Made by a program: the position numbers and the translations under genes
Assembly: GCA_964057225.1 (NCBI GenBank)
Contig: OZ059896.1
Location: forward strand, 8,556,001-8,620,000
Reading direction: 5' to 3'
Source of the DNA: Auanema rhodensis
Taxonomy: Eukaryota > Nematoda > Chromadorea > Rhabditida > Rhabditidae
Length of the DNA: 64,000 bases
The notes under the pieces: generated by a model
Database searches by the model: none
The model's input: only the letters and a program-made list of their open reading frames with translations
Told to the model about the DNA's origin: nothing
Shown: positions 13,170 to 24,078 of the stretch, piece by piece
How the letters are laid out: each line of letters begins with the position of its first letter
Numbering within the stretch: the first letter of the stretch is position 1

Positions 13170-14413
13170 CTAGTTTGTTTCTGATGAAAGTTTGTTACAT
13201 TTGGCTTCATGTTTCTCTTTTACTTGCAATCGAGCAAATGCCTGTTCGCAATTTGCACATCTATAACTTATTAATATTAATTAACTTAATTTCTCAAGTT
13301 TTATACACCAAGTTTTATATTCCGATTGTTCTTACCTGTATCGTTTATTGTTTCCATGCGTTTGTTCATGAGCTCTTAAGTTACTTCTATCTGCAAATTG
13401 TCTACCACATTTCTGACATTTGTATGGCTTTTCTCCTAAATAAATCGATTTTAAAAGCTGTATTTCTTTTTTGAAGCATTGAAGTAAAACTAATGATGCA
13501 CCTGTATGAGTTCGTTGATGACCCTTTAACAGCCAAGGACGACTGAAGCTTTTACCACAGACATTACATATACAGGGAAGTGAGTGCGTGTTGAGATGCA
13601 TTTTAAGAGCTCCTGATGAACTGAAAATCATATTCGTACTTGTTTTTCTCTTCAGAAACTTGGCAAATAACTGATCAGTGATCCATCTAATCATCATCTA
13701 TTCGGTTAGGTGATAAAGAGATTGAGTAGTTTTGATATTCGTCAATGACAGTTGTAATAGATTTTGTGTTTCATCAATCCACACAGCTCTCAATTTCTTT
13801 CTCACATACTTTGTTCCCATCTCTCATTCTTAAGCTTTCTAATTCTCATCTAGTATAATACACTCCCACTTGTGAACAATAAGACACAGGTGTGAGATGA
13901 ATCACAGGTGCCGGTTGGTAAGAGCTTCCGTCAATTAACCTTTATTTTCGGAATGAATGAGTTAAATACTCATATCAATAACAGAATAAAAAAGAAAAAA
14001 CAGTATAAAACTTAAAAAAAAACTTACGTGTAATGCTTTAGGCATATTGGGCATATTTGATCTACTTTACCATCTAGATGTGATTTGACATGACGTCGTA
14101 ATCCATAATAAGTTACATAAGCTTTTTTACAAAATGGACACTGAAATAATTAAATTATTAAGTTTTTATTTTAATTTAAAACAAAAATGTACTTACCCTA
14201 AGTTTGGTTGTGGTTTCTTTAATTGGTGAAATTATTACTTCACTCGTTGATGGCTGATTAGTTGATATTAAATCTTCTATATCTAAAAATATTGTATATA
14301 GATAGTCAATATATGAAAATAATTTATATTTTACTTGTGAATATAGATTTCTTCTTTACCATCGGCGAAGTTTTAACCGTATCCTGACACAAATTATCAG
14401 ATTGCGAGCACAT
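13170..14413 (-). CDS. Snail-family C2H2 zinc-finger transcription factor
   Basis: DNA-binding regulator; Snail proteins repress genes through E-box-like sites in cell-fate and migration programmes. Exons from 5' to 3' on the minus strand: 14413-14335, 14282-14197, 14140-14028, 13620-13502, 13435-13336, 13260-13170, about 195 residues. Five fingers are seen in order: [21 protein letters not shown] (split over its first residues by an intron at phase 0), [63 protein letters not shown], and a last C2HC finger starting [12 protein letters not shown]. The ALKMH..TH.LPC spacing between fingers two and three, SRPWLL, and [10 protein letters not shown] are Snail hallmarks and favour Snail over Scratch. 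The region before the fingers is short, Ser/Thr-rich and has no visible SNAG motif. The start codon is uncertain: this ATG is the first in-frame one found, but the exon may extend upstream to 14433 and noncoding exons may lie near 14633. Confidence 0.88.
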
Positions 14414-14433
14414 TAAAGTAGCAGCTTCAACAA

Positions 14434-14989
14434 CTTAAAAATTAAAATTACGAATAAATGATGAAATTGAAATGGCTACCTAAAGAAAATTCGACAATAA
14501 TACACAGAATATGAATTGAAAAAAGTTGAAGTCTGGCTGGAAGACAATTTCTCCGGATGTGTTGTGTCACCTGTGTGGCGGAAGACGACAGGTGCCTATG
14601 AGATTTTCTCTGTTCGTAGCATCATCTCTTACCTGAAGCCGACTTATCAAAGAAGGTGGAGCAGATGAAAAGAGAAAGAGATTTCAGAGTTAAGGTTATC
14701 TCTCTTGTTTATCTGTTATATTTAACATAATAGAAGTATTATAAATAAACTTAAACTGGAGAAATGGACAGATCTGTAAAAGATCAAAAAATCCGACGGA
14801 AATGCGTTAGAATTCACACTTTTCTCGAAATGATATAACACAGAAAGCTACGTCTTTTTCTTATTTCATCACAATACAATATTTTTGAAACTTTATTATT
14901 GATACATGGAATATTTTGTTTTAGACATAATGGTATATTGAAATTAAATTCAAAATTTTTTGAAAAAATCTATTCTGAATCAGTAAGAG
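14434..14989. other. Region between the Snail-family gene and the small secreted protein gene
   Basis: About 550 bp. On the minus strand there are splice-like sites, including a strong donor near 14632 (CAG followed by GTAAGA), compatible with a noncoding 5' exon of the Snail-family gene. No coding exon could be joined in frame. Confidence 0.35.
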
Positions 14990-15624
14990 TTATAAATCTT
15001 CATTGGTAGGTCGTTTTATTAGAGAGTTCAAGTCTTGAATCCATTGTTCTCTATCAAATTGGTGCATGTTTTTCAGTTCACGATTTGCCTGCAAATTCAG
15101 TTTGTTTTTAAGTTCAAGAAAAGGAATGCTACCTTAACAATAATATTATCAACTATGTTAAGATGATGTTTTTTAAAATCTCTCAGTTGAGATGATGATT
15201 TTAAAACCAGCAGTGGTGGCATTATTCTGTCACTCTTAACAATCAAAACTTAAAAAATAAAACTAAAATTGAAACTTACGTTATATGCGATTTCTTCCAT
15301 TTCTTCAGTGGCTTTCGTATGTGAAGCTAAAAGTTCTTGAAGTATATGTAAAGTTTCAGCCAAGTTTTCTGCTGCCTATAAGTTAAGTCACATACATGTA
15401 CATGTTACAATCGGTAATGAAAGATCTTACTTTAAGACATTCGTCAGAACTAGTATCACATGCTTTGTCTAGTTCATGAATGAAATCATCACTTCTTTCT
15501 GAAAATTTGAATGTAAAGTACTTTTTCTTAAATCTGAGATCTTACTTGTAAAAAAATAAATATCATTGTCATGTGCTGAAGCTAGAAAAATCAAAATATT
15601 TAAGAGAAAAAGTGTGCACCACAT
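14990..15624 (-). CDS. Small secreted alpha-helical protein, function unknown
   Basis: Five exons on the minus strand join without frame breaks: 15624-15546, 15498-15431, 15375-15280, 15234-15133, 15088-14990, giving 147 residues. It begins with a classic signal peptide: MWC, then a leucine/isoleucine-rich core, with likely cleavage after LASA near residue 17. The mature part is charged and predicted largely helical, with AAENLAETLHILQELLASH and a second helix around QLRDFKKHHLNIVDNIIVK. The two cysteines after the signal peptide (in KACDTSSDECLK) could form a disulfide. The tail ends KRPTNEDL, which is not a clear retention signal. I do not recognise the family. A chaperone-like, ER-luminal or parasite-type secreted helical protein are all possible. 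An upstream TTG gives no better start, so the ATG was chosen. Confidence 0.75.
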
Positions 15625-16236
15625 ACTATCGAATAGATATATCAATGTAACTTTGTGCAATACATGTCAGGTTATTTTTGTTTATTGTTTATTTTATACG
15701 TTTGATAATGTATATAGAAACTGTGAAAAAATTAAATAAATATAACACATATAATTGACCTTTAGAGACAAAAAAAAAGATTTGAAATCATTAAAATTCT
15801 TTTTAGTTTTATTTAAACAGAAATATAATTGTTTTTTGTTTGTTTTAAGAATAAATAAAATGAATTAATCTAATATGATTTTAATATCAAATGAATGAAC
15901 ATAAAATTGAACATAAAAGTGATTAAAGCACAGAATTTACATCCATTGGAAAAAAATTAAAATCTGAAAATCATTGTGATAAGTTCAATATAAGAAAGAT
16001 TATTATTTTTAACTGTTTAAAATAAATATTATTAACAACTTGAACTTTTCTAAAGTTTCTATTATATTTGAATAATATAAATAATCATAGAGGATCATAT
16101 CATATACAGTATATATAAAGTTTTTCATACATACATACATGTATGTAGTTCAGACAATTATATTCTATCAATTATGGATAATAACACTAATTAATTTTGA
16201 TAAAATTAAGATTTGTTTTGTAAAAATACATTCAAA
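15625..16236. other. AT-rich intergenic region
   Basis: About 600 bp of A-rich sequence including ACATACATAC repeats near 16125-16145. No exon or RNA gene seen. It must contain the 3' end of the receptor-like gene and the promoter of the secreted-protein gene. Confidence 0.45.
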
Positions 16237-17806
16237 TTAGAGATTGTTTTCATTTCCAGCTTGTGATATCTGTATTCTCTGAAGATATTCAGCACTTTCA
16301 ATATCAAGATTTTCTTCTGAAAGATGACCATTATCTCGTCGTCTTTCTATACTTTCGTCCTAAAACATAGAATATAAAACTAAAATCCTTAAAATTGTTT
16401 TTACTTCTTCTTGAATTACTTCCACTGTTTGAGGTAAAGCAAAACGAATCCTATATATAGCATCTTCCTTAAGTATTGAACGGAAGCTATGCCTAAACGA
16501 AAAAAAACTTTATTATTAATAATCTAGAAGACCTCAACTCAAGAAATCTATCATCTAATTCAGAATTTTCCATTTCAAGTTTACTGTAGGCAACAACTCT
16601 GGTAATATGATTAGTTACTCGTCGTATTGTTGAATCTTTACGAGATCGATGTCTTCTAGAAATATATATAAAATTATATAAAATAAAGGAAAATAATACA
16701 TACGTATGACAAAAATTGCTGAGAATATGAAATACATGTGATCGAAACGTCTTACTTATCAAAAAGATTAATGGAAATGGTAACGAGTATGATATAGCAA
16801 ATAATGTTAACTGCAATATGATTAATTATATTTTTATAAATTAAATAATATTACTTTGGTTGAATCATCTATTCGTTCTCCTCTTAATAAAGTAATTGTA
16901 TAACTTAGATGTACAACTGAATGAGCAATAATAATGGAGAATAAGATTGTTCTCAGATTTGATAGCAAAGGAATATGCTTAGCTGCGTATGGAGATCCCA
17001 ATTTAGGTAATATACATCGTTCAGATGTTAAAAATGTCAAAGTGAATAATGTTGTCATCCTACAACAATTAATGTTTTTATTCATTTTATGTATTTACTA
17101 ATAGTTATTTTGTTAGTTTTTACTATACTTACCAAAAAATAATTGTTGGTGTAGCTCGAATGAATTCCAATTTCATACTGTCTCCCTTGACAGCATCTGA
17201 TAATCGTAATTGGCCAATTGCTGCTTGACCGTAAGCAGTTAGACAAATTTGATAATCCAAACTGTATTCAAAGCATAGAGATACATTGGCTATTATTCCG
17301 AATGGTACAATCCAACATGTTTTTCTCCATGCTACCCATCCTTGGGCACTCCATCTTCTACATCGCTGAAAACTTTTCAGTTATTCACATTTCATATTAA
17401 TGATGAATCTTACGCGAACATAATTTATCAACAGTTGAAGACGTACAGCTAAGCAAAAAGCATTAGATGCGATCATAAAATGAAATAATCCAAGTACAAG
17501 AGGAAGAAAATTTGTGGCAAACCAAGTTTGACCACGCTGATAGTGCTCAGTTAATAGCTTTAAAGGAAATGGTAGAATAAAAAATAAAAACTGAGCAATT
17601 CCCAATATTCGTATATAAGTGAAACTAAAAATTGCAAATAAGTTTATTCTATTCTACTTTAAGTAGAATACCTAGCTGTACAAAGTTTTGATCTTCCAGA
17701 AAATGCAGATAAAAGACAAATATTACTGACAATGCCAGCGACATTTAATAAAACATGAAAGATCACATTGGCTCCAACTTCAGAGCTTCCCTATAAATTA
17801 TAAAAA

Positions 17807-17838
<32 letters not shown>

Positions 17839-17909
17839 CATATAAATAAGACGAATACCTGATAAATATCACTACACAGTGGTCGGGTAACATTCGCTTT
17901 CAGAGACAT
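16237..17909 (-). CDS. Seven-transmembrane receptor-like protein
   Basis: Nine exons on the minus strand close in frame: 17909-17859, 17790-17672, 17624-17414, 17365-17133, 17059-16855, 16810-16704, 16655-16533, 16492-16405, 16359-16237, giving 419 residues. A short extracellular N-terminus with a glycosylation site (NVT) is followed by about seven hydrophobic segments: around VIFHVLLNVAGIVSNICLL, LGIAQFLFFILPFPLKLL, LPLVLGLFHFMIASNAFCL, WIVPFGIIANVSLCF, PTIIFWMTTLFTLTFL, TILFSIIIAHSVVHLSYTI and LFAISYSLPFPLIFLI. A hydrophilic tail of about 120 residues ends the protein. The pattern fits a serpentine receptor, but no DRY motif is present (LAVRLQLL lies near the third helix) and I cannot assign a chemoreceptor class. 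A non-GPCR seven-helix protein is possible. Confidence 0.75.
17811..17838. repeat. (AT)n microsatellite
   Basis: Uninterrupted AT dinucleotide run in the first intron of the seven-helix protein gene. Confidence 0.9.
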
Positions 17910-18159
17910 TCAGTGATACTCCACAATCCTCTATGAAATACGTATAAACGTATATAACCTCCTTCTTTGGAATACTGAAAATACTGAGATTTGCATCATA
18001 GTGAGAACATTGGCTGAAAACAATAGGAGGTCAACAAATTTGGATGAAAATATATTGCAATCGTAGACGATTGCTTTATATTTTCTTCCAAAATGTATTT
18101 ACGCTCTATATTTGAAAACTATTACAACAAATATAACTAAATTTCAATTGCAATTTGAT

Positions 18160-18182
18160 AATATATATATATATATATATAT
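18160..18182. repeat. (AT)n microsatellite
   Basis: Uninterrupted AT dinucleotide run upstream of the seven-helix protein gene. Confidence 0.9.
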
Positions 18183-18372
18183 TAAATTGAAAAAAAATTA
18201 TTTTTTTAACTATATAATATAAATAATTTGAAAAAAATTCAATCACTGATCGGAGCAGGAGCAAGTTTTACACTTCTCGTTCCTCGTTTGCCGTGTCCAT
18301 CGTCGTCGTTTTAGCTCTCCTCCTCCTTTTCTTCCTCCTCCTTCTGCTCTTTGGCAGTTATTTCTTCCATAT

Positions 18373-18601
18373 CTATGGTCTTTTTCCATTTGAAGAAATA
18401 TTGAGCTCCACAATTTCTCTTTCAATAATGTCCTTTTTGCCCGAAAACCAATTGGCATAATCAAAGATCGCAGTATCGTTAAGATGAAGGCTTATTACAC
18501 CTAATTTACTCCCCTCTCCATCTTTCAGCATCTTTGTATATAAGAAAATAAAGTGGTTAGTGTGCAAACAAGTATACCGCTTCATCATCACAATTTTCGT
18601 T
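18373..18601 (-). CDS. Short unrecognised reading frame, possibly a partial gene
   Basis: Two joinable minus-strand exons, 18601-18578 (after a CTTCAG acceptor) and 18531-18373, give 60 residues ending in SNGKRP. The text looks protein-like, with LGVISLHLNDTAIFDYANW and KKDIIEREIVEL, and local GC is above background. Overlapping downstream sequence (18243-18375) carries further open frames rich in Glu/Lys or Arg, probably part of its 3' region. No start exon with matching phase was found between here and the exchanger stop at 18862, so the gene is incomplete as described or is a remnant. Family not recognised. Confidence 0.3.
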
Positions 18602-18861
18602 CTGAAGTTTTATTGAACCAAATCTCAATTACAGCTTATTTCAAGCAAAATATAGAACTTTTTCAAATGAAAACGAGTGTAATAGTTATAGTTTGAGCCA
18701 TTTATGTATTATACATTACAGAGTTTTCAAACTTTCATTGCATAGCAATATACAAAGCATATTTCTTGACTTAAAAAAATATCAAAATTTCTTTAAATAT
18801 TTCAACAATTTTTTTGAAAAAAAAATGTTAATAATTAGTTCTTGTTGATATACATATCAAA

Positions 18862-21800
18862 TTACTGACGTTCTGGATCTGCACTGTGTAAGCGTTTGTC
18901 TTTCATTCCACCTGTGGATTGACGTCTTCCGGTTCTCATGTAATTATCATCTAAGGCTGAATCTGGTCGAAGATTATTGAATGAGCCCTAAATTTGGAAT
19001 ATCCTTTGTTAATAATAATTAAAAAATTGGTAAAAAATATTTTCTTGAGCCTTACATGTGAGCTGCTCATTTGTTGCATATAATCATCCCGAATATCATC
19101 GTCTTCAAGGTTTTTGGCATTTGATCTAGATGTGTTCATCTCCATTAATTTGCGATCCAATAAATCACTGAACAGACTATAGAGCGCTTCAACATTAGCT
19201 CCTGATTCCAAAACCTGTCAGAAGGTATTAAGTAAGTTGGACTATAATCAACCGAAAAACCTTTTGTACTTGACGGTCTTTAGGTGACACTGTTGTCTGA
19301 TTTGAACTTTCAATATCTTCTACATAAGCATCATTAGTGAATGTTCTTGTTCGGAACGGAGAATCGGCTCTGTAATTGAATTTTTTGTCCTCTTTTTTTT
19401 CTTTTTACTTACATTTTTACGGCATTAATTTGTCTGTGTTTTGGCTGTAATTTTGTTAAGTTCAGAGCATCTTCCAATGTAATTTTAGCGTAAGCTCTCA
19501 CAATACATGACGCATCAAAATCTTTTTTTGTTTCATTTCTTAATAAGATTGGCCTTAGAATTTTGGCATTGAAACGTTCAAAGCTAAAAAAAAATTCTAG
19601 AATATAGTTAAAAGGAATATATGTTACTTATCACGGAATGAATAATGTCCTTGTTGTCCTGCTATATCCTCTAATCCTGACATTATATAATCAAGATACT
19701 GAATCATAATATTTCATTATATTATAAATATAAATAGAATACCTTGTTATATACGCATTCAGTCATAGTTGGAGCATGTTCTTGTTTTCTCTCAACATTA
19801 AGATAATTGACCAGTGGTCGAATTGTTATACCCTATATATCAAATATTTGTATTTTAAAATATAAAAGTAAATATTACCTGGAGGAAAACATTGAAGAAA
19901 ATTACAATAATAGTCGTTGTCACAAACATAGGTTTTGCTTCAATGTCATCCGGAATAGATACCGCTAAACCGAAAGCTATAGCTCCACGTAAACCTCCAT
20001 ATGACAAAATAAACTGATCAACCTAAAATTAAGTTGTTTAAGCAATAATTCATTGAAATAATTATATTTTTTCTTACATAGGAGAAGTTCTTGTGACGGA
20101 ATTTATTTAAGAACCAGCATTGTACTACAACACCTATAAATAATTTTAATTTTATTAATAAAATTTTTTAAAAAATTGTCATTTTCATCAAATATATGTA
20201 TATGTATATATCTTCACCAAAGACCATATTGTCATAGTTGTATATAATTTGCATATATAAGTAAATCAATAATATTATATGATGATGTATATTAAAATGA
20301 AAAAAAAACTCGTTAACGAAATTGTCTATATTCAAAATCATTAATTCTAGTTTCGGTTTTAAAAGGTCAATAATAGTACATATTCAAAATTGTTTCTTAA
20401 TCAAGTGACTTAAATTCTTTTTTTTTAAATAATAAATAAATTAGATTACCTATGGTACGATATAACAGACACAAAAACAGTGTAAAAGCAATAAACCAGC
20501 CATCAAAGTAATGTTGACTACTTAAAGTAGAAATGCCCAAGAACCTGCAAAAAAATCTTTAAATAAACCGATTTGGATAAATGCAAAGCATATGCTACAT
20601 TTGCATATAAACTACGTAGGATAGTATGCTAATTAGACGCATCATGATGTAATAGCTCGTGTTCAAATAAAAAATTATTTCAAACTTTTTTGGGAACACA
20701 GAGCGGTTGTATTTCATTTTTCAATATGATTATTTAAAATCGTTCTTTTCAGAATGAGAAACATACATGAAAATGACAGTTTCTGCAGATTGTGCAAGCA
20801 TTTTTGTGAAATACTTAACAGAGTTAACAGCCGCCTGTGACAGATTTCCTTTGATATACTGCTTCATAGTCATTCCACACACAGCAATACTTAAATCCTC
20901 ATGAATGTAATGTTAATTTCAAAAACAACTTACGCAATAAATGCAGAAAGAGAAAACATTTCAGCAGTTAAATATGCCATATATGGAATAACAAAAATGA
21001 AAACTGGAGCGATTACACGAACCACATGTGAATACCTATGCTTTTTCTATATTTTATAGATAAAGTTCACCTTACTTTGTGATTAAAGCTGTAATGATGG
21101 CAAATAAAACACCGACAAATATTCCTCCCAGAGCAACAACGAAAAAGCTTACGACTCCTGAGAAATAGTCAATATAAGTTAGGTTTTCAGCTCCGAGATC
21201 ATAGAATGATACGAACATTTGATACAAAACCTGGAACATATATTTATATATTTTTTTAGCATACAGTTTTCTTTTTGTAATATACCACTGTCACTCCATC
21301 ATTAAATAGAGCTTCCCCAAATACATTAATGAACAAGAATTCATTTACATTGATTTCTTCAAAGACTGCAATCACAGCAACCTGCAAACTTTCTGAGCAT
21401 TATATAACTAATTCACGTAAAATATACTGGATCCACAGCTGAGATGAGAGCAGCAAAAAGAAATATTTCGAAAAATTCGAATCCCATTGAGAAAATATTA
21501 AAATGTGATAAAGCAAATAGTGTTCCACCTAATATACGAAATCTTAGAAAAAAGAAATTTTTGAACTTTCAAATACCAATTGCAAATGTATTCCACATAG
21601 TTCCAACTACCGAAAACAGTAAGATTGAATCCATATTTTCAAATAACGCTCGATTTGGCATAAAATATCCTTAAATAGTTTCATGATCTCATGTTCTGAA
21701 TTTTTTTTATTAATTAACCTGCATCAAAAATAATTGGAGGCAAAAGATACAAGAAGAAAATTTTGCTGTCAAGCATGAATCCTACATTTGCTTCTTTTAA

Positions 21801-22198
21801 AACTAATCCTATTAGCTAAAAGTTCAAATCAATTAATTCCAGTGAATTGAATTGAATCTTACCAATCCAACGATTACGAGCAGTGAAGAGTCTGGTAAGT
21901 AGGTGGCAATTGGCTTAGATAGGTGGAACACTGTAATTTTCCAGACATTATGATTTATGTTTTATTTTTCATTTTTATACAAATTTTAGCCAGAGCAGCG
22001 ACTAAAAGCCATACAGTAATCATGAAAGGTTTATCTACTTCTTCCCAACGAAATGAAATAATCTAGATAGTGTAATATATGAAATTTGGAAAAATAACAA
22101 TCAAGACTTACCTGAAAACCATTCTTCTCTTCACCTAGTGCGCCCAGAAAGACATTGAAAATCAGCAGCACCAATAGAATTAGATGTTGGTTACCCAT
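18862..22198 (-). CDS. Na+/H+ exchanger (NHE/SLC9 family)
   Basis: Electroneutral cation/proton antiporter of the plasma or organelle membrane, controlling pH and volume. About 19 short exons on the minus strand join in frame to roughly 674 residues, normal for the family. It opens with a hydrophobic signal-like segment ([20 protein letters not shown]). Family landmarks: [14 protein letters not shown] (helix 4, amiloride-binding region), [15 protein letters not shown], then [15 protein letters not shown] with the Asn-Asp pair typical of electroneutral exchangers, and later [15 protein letters not shown] with the conserved arginine of helix 11. The last 200 residues form a hydrophilic cytosolic tail with Ser/Thr-Pro and basic stretches ([16 protein letters not shown]) that could be phosphorylated. 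The signal-like N-terminus fits nematode NHX proteins of the plasma-membrane type, but the paralogue cannot be named. Confidence 0.95.
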
Positions 22199-24078
22199 AC
22201 TTTTCCAGAGGAGTTGATCTGCAGGCTAATATTTTTTTTCTGCAAAAATAAAATAAGAGATTGGGAAGAATGTGGTTTGTAATAGAAAGAGAAGAAGACT
22301 CGACTGAGTAGTCTAATCCAGAATCAGAATTTATAATGATAAGAAAATGTTTGTATCAATCACAAACGAAGAAAGGGACGAGGACCGCTAATTGGGGTCA
22401 AATATAGCTGATGCTATACAATTTCGAATTTTTGTGTATAACAAATTTTGTATTTTTTATAAAAATTCAATGTAACTTCATGCTCAAACGTATGAGAACA
22501 CAGTTTAATCTTGATGATTGTGACCATCACTATTTGATTTCGAATGATATTTTAGAAAGAATAAGAAAATAATGACATCATATTGAAGAATATAGAGAAA
22601 AACGGATAGAAAAGTGATCTTATTAGAAAAAAGATAAAGACTATTTATTAGATGATGATAGGTTATAAAAGAATAGTTATGTTCATACTTAGAATAACTA
22701 ATAAAAAATAAATTAGTAACATATATATATATTTAGAAATTTATATATTTATTAATATATATATATATATATATATATAAATTACTTACAACTTTAGATT
22801 TTTTTCTAATACATTGTGAGCATTAACAACTTTTTCATTGTAAAAATTGAAATTTGGAGAAACAAAGAGTCAAGTTAGTTAGTTCAGCAGATCATAGACG
22901 TCATGAGCGTATGAACATAACAAAACTTGTTCTTCAAATGAATGTAAAATTTCGGGCATAATATAAACTGACAATCTTTATCGTATCACACATATTGGAA
23001 ATGTTTATCCTATTAAAATTTAAAAATAATAAGTCTTGGATGAAAAAAAGCTTGAAATATTGGAGTTTCTTAAGCGTGGCAACTGAACTTTTATCAGAAA
23101 AGTTCGACCGGTCGCAGAAAGTAAGTTGAATAAGCTCGAAATTGAAATACGAACATAAAAAACCTATATTTCCCTTAAATGCAAAAAAAAACACAATTGA
23201 AACGAAAATGAATCAGAGAATATTTTGTTGAAATTGAATAATAAGAAACGAACAATGGATTTTCGAGAAAACTTCTAGATATAATAAATTAACTTTTAAT
23301 CTATAACTTATAATACATTATTATAAAACTTGTGTGTTAAAAAAAAGTTGGAAAGGAAATAAAGTATCATAGACATGTTTTTCCTTTTTTCTCGTTTTTT
23401 GTTTCATTTTGTTTCGTTTTTCTCTGTTAACAGTAAATTGAATTATAGAAAAATTGATTATGATGCAACATTAAATGAACCGTAACTAATAGGAGAATAA
23501 GTTAATGTTACTGATATTCAATCACAATATCGTTAAAATCTATTATTCTTTGTGTAAACTCTGATTAACTCACTACAGTATATTTACGTTTTACGATTTA
23601 TATACCGATATGAGTTCATAACAGAATTTTAGCTAATTTTGGTAAAATAAAAATTAAGGTTTTGTCTTTATATATAGAGATTATGTTTGTTAATTCATAA
23701 AACCGAAAAAAAAAGTTTTCAATATGATATAGAAACAATTCAGAAATTTTCATTCATTCTTAACATTACATGTTAAATACCACATTTGTAATATTAAAGA
23801 AAATGTTTTGAAAAATTGTTCATTTTTGCTCAATAAAAAATCATTTCTCATTATTTAATATGTGATTAAGAACACAGTGACACCTCCCACTTAAATACCT
23901 GACCAATACAGTACTACTCCAAAAGAAAAGATGACGTGTGCATAAAAATGCTGATGTGTTTGTGACTGTGTAATATAAATAATTTAAGTTTATGATCAAG
24001 TTTATTCAAAATTTTCGTGTTCGATTTTTAAAAAATGTTTTATATATAATTATAGATAGAGAATAATTAACTCTGCGC
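22199..24078. other. AT-rich region between the exchanger and LARP7 genes
   Basis: About 1.9 kb lying between two divergently transcribed genes, so it should hold both promoters. An (AT)n run lies at about 22754-22779. No exon with supported phase was found; an 86-codon minus-strand frame at 22934-23194 has poor composition and no splice context. Confidence 0.5.

Noticed and set aside
21444-21674. 76-codon plus-strand frame
   Set aside because: Antisense of an exchanger exon (the segment around [15 protein letters not shown]).
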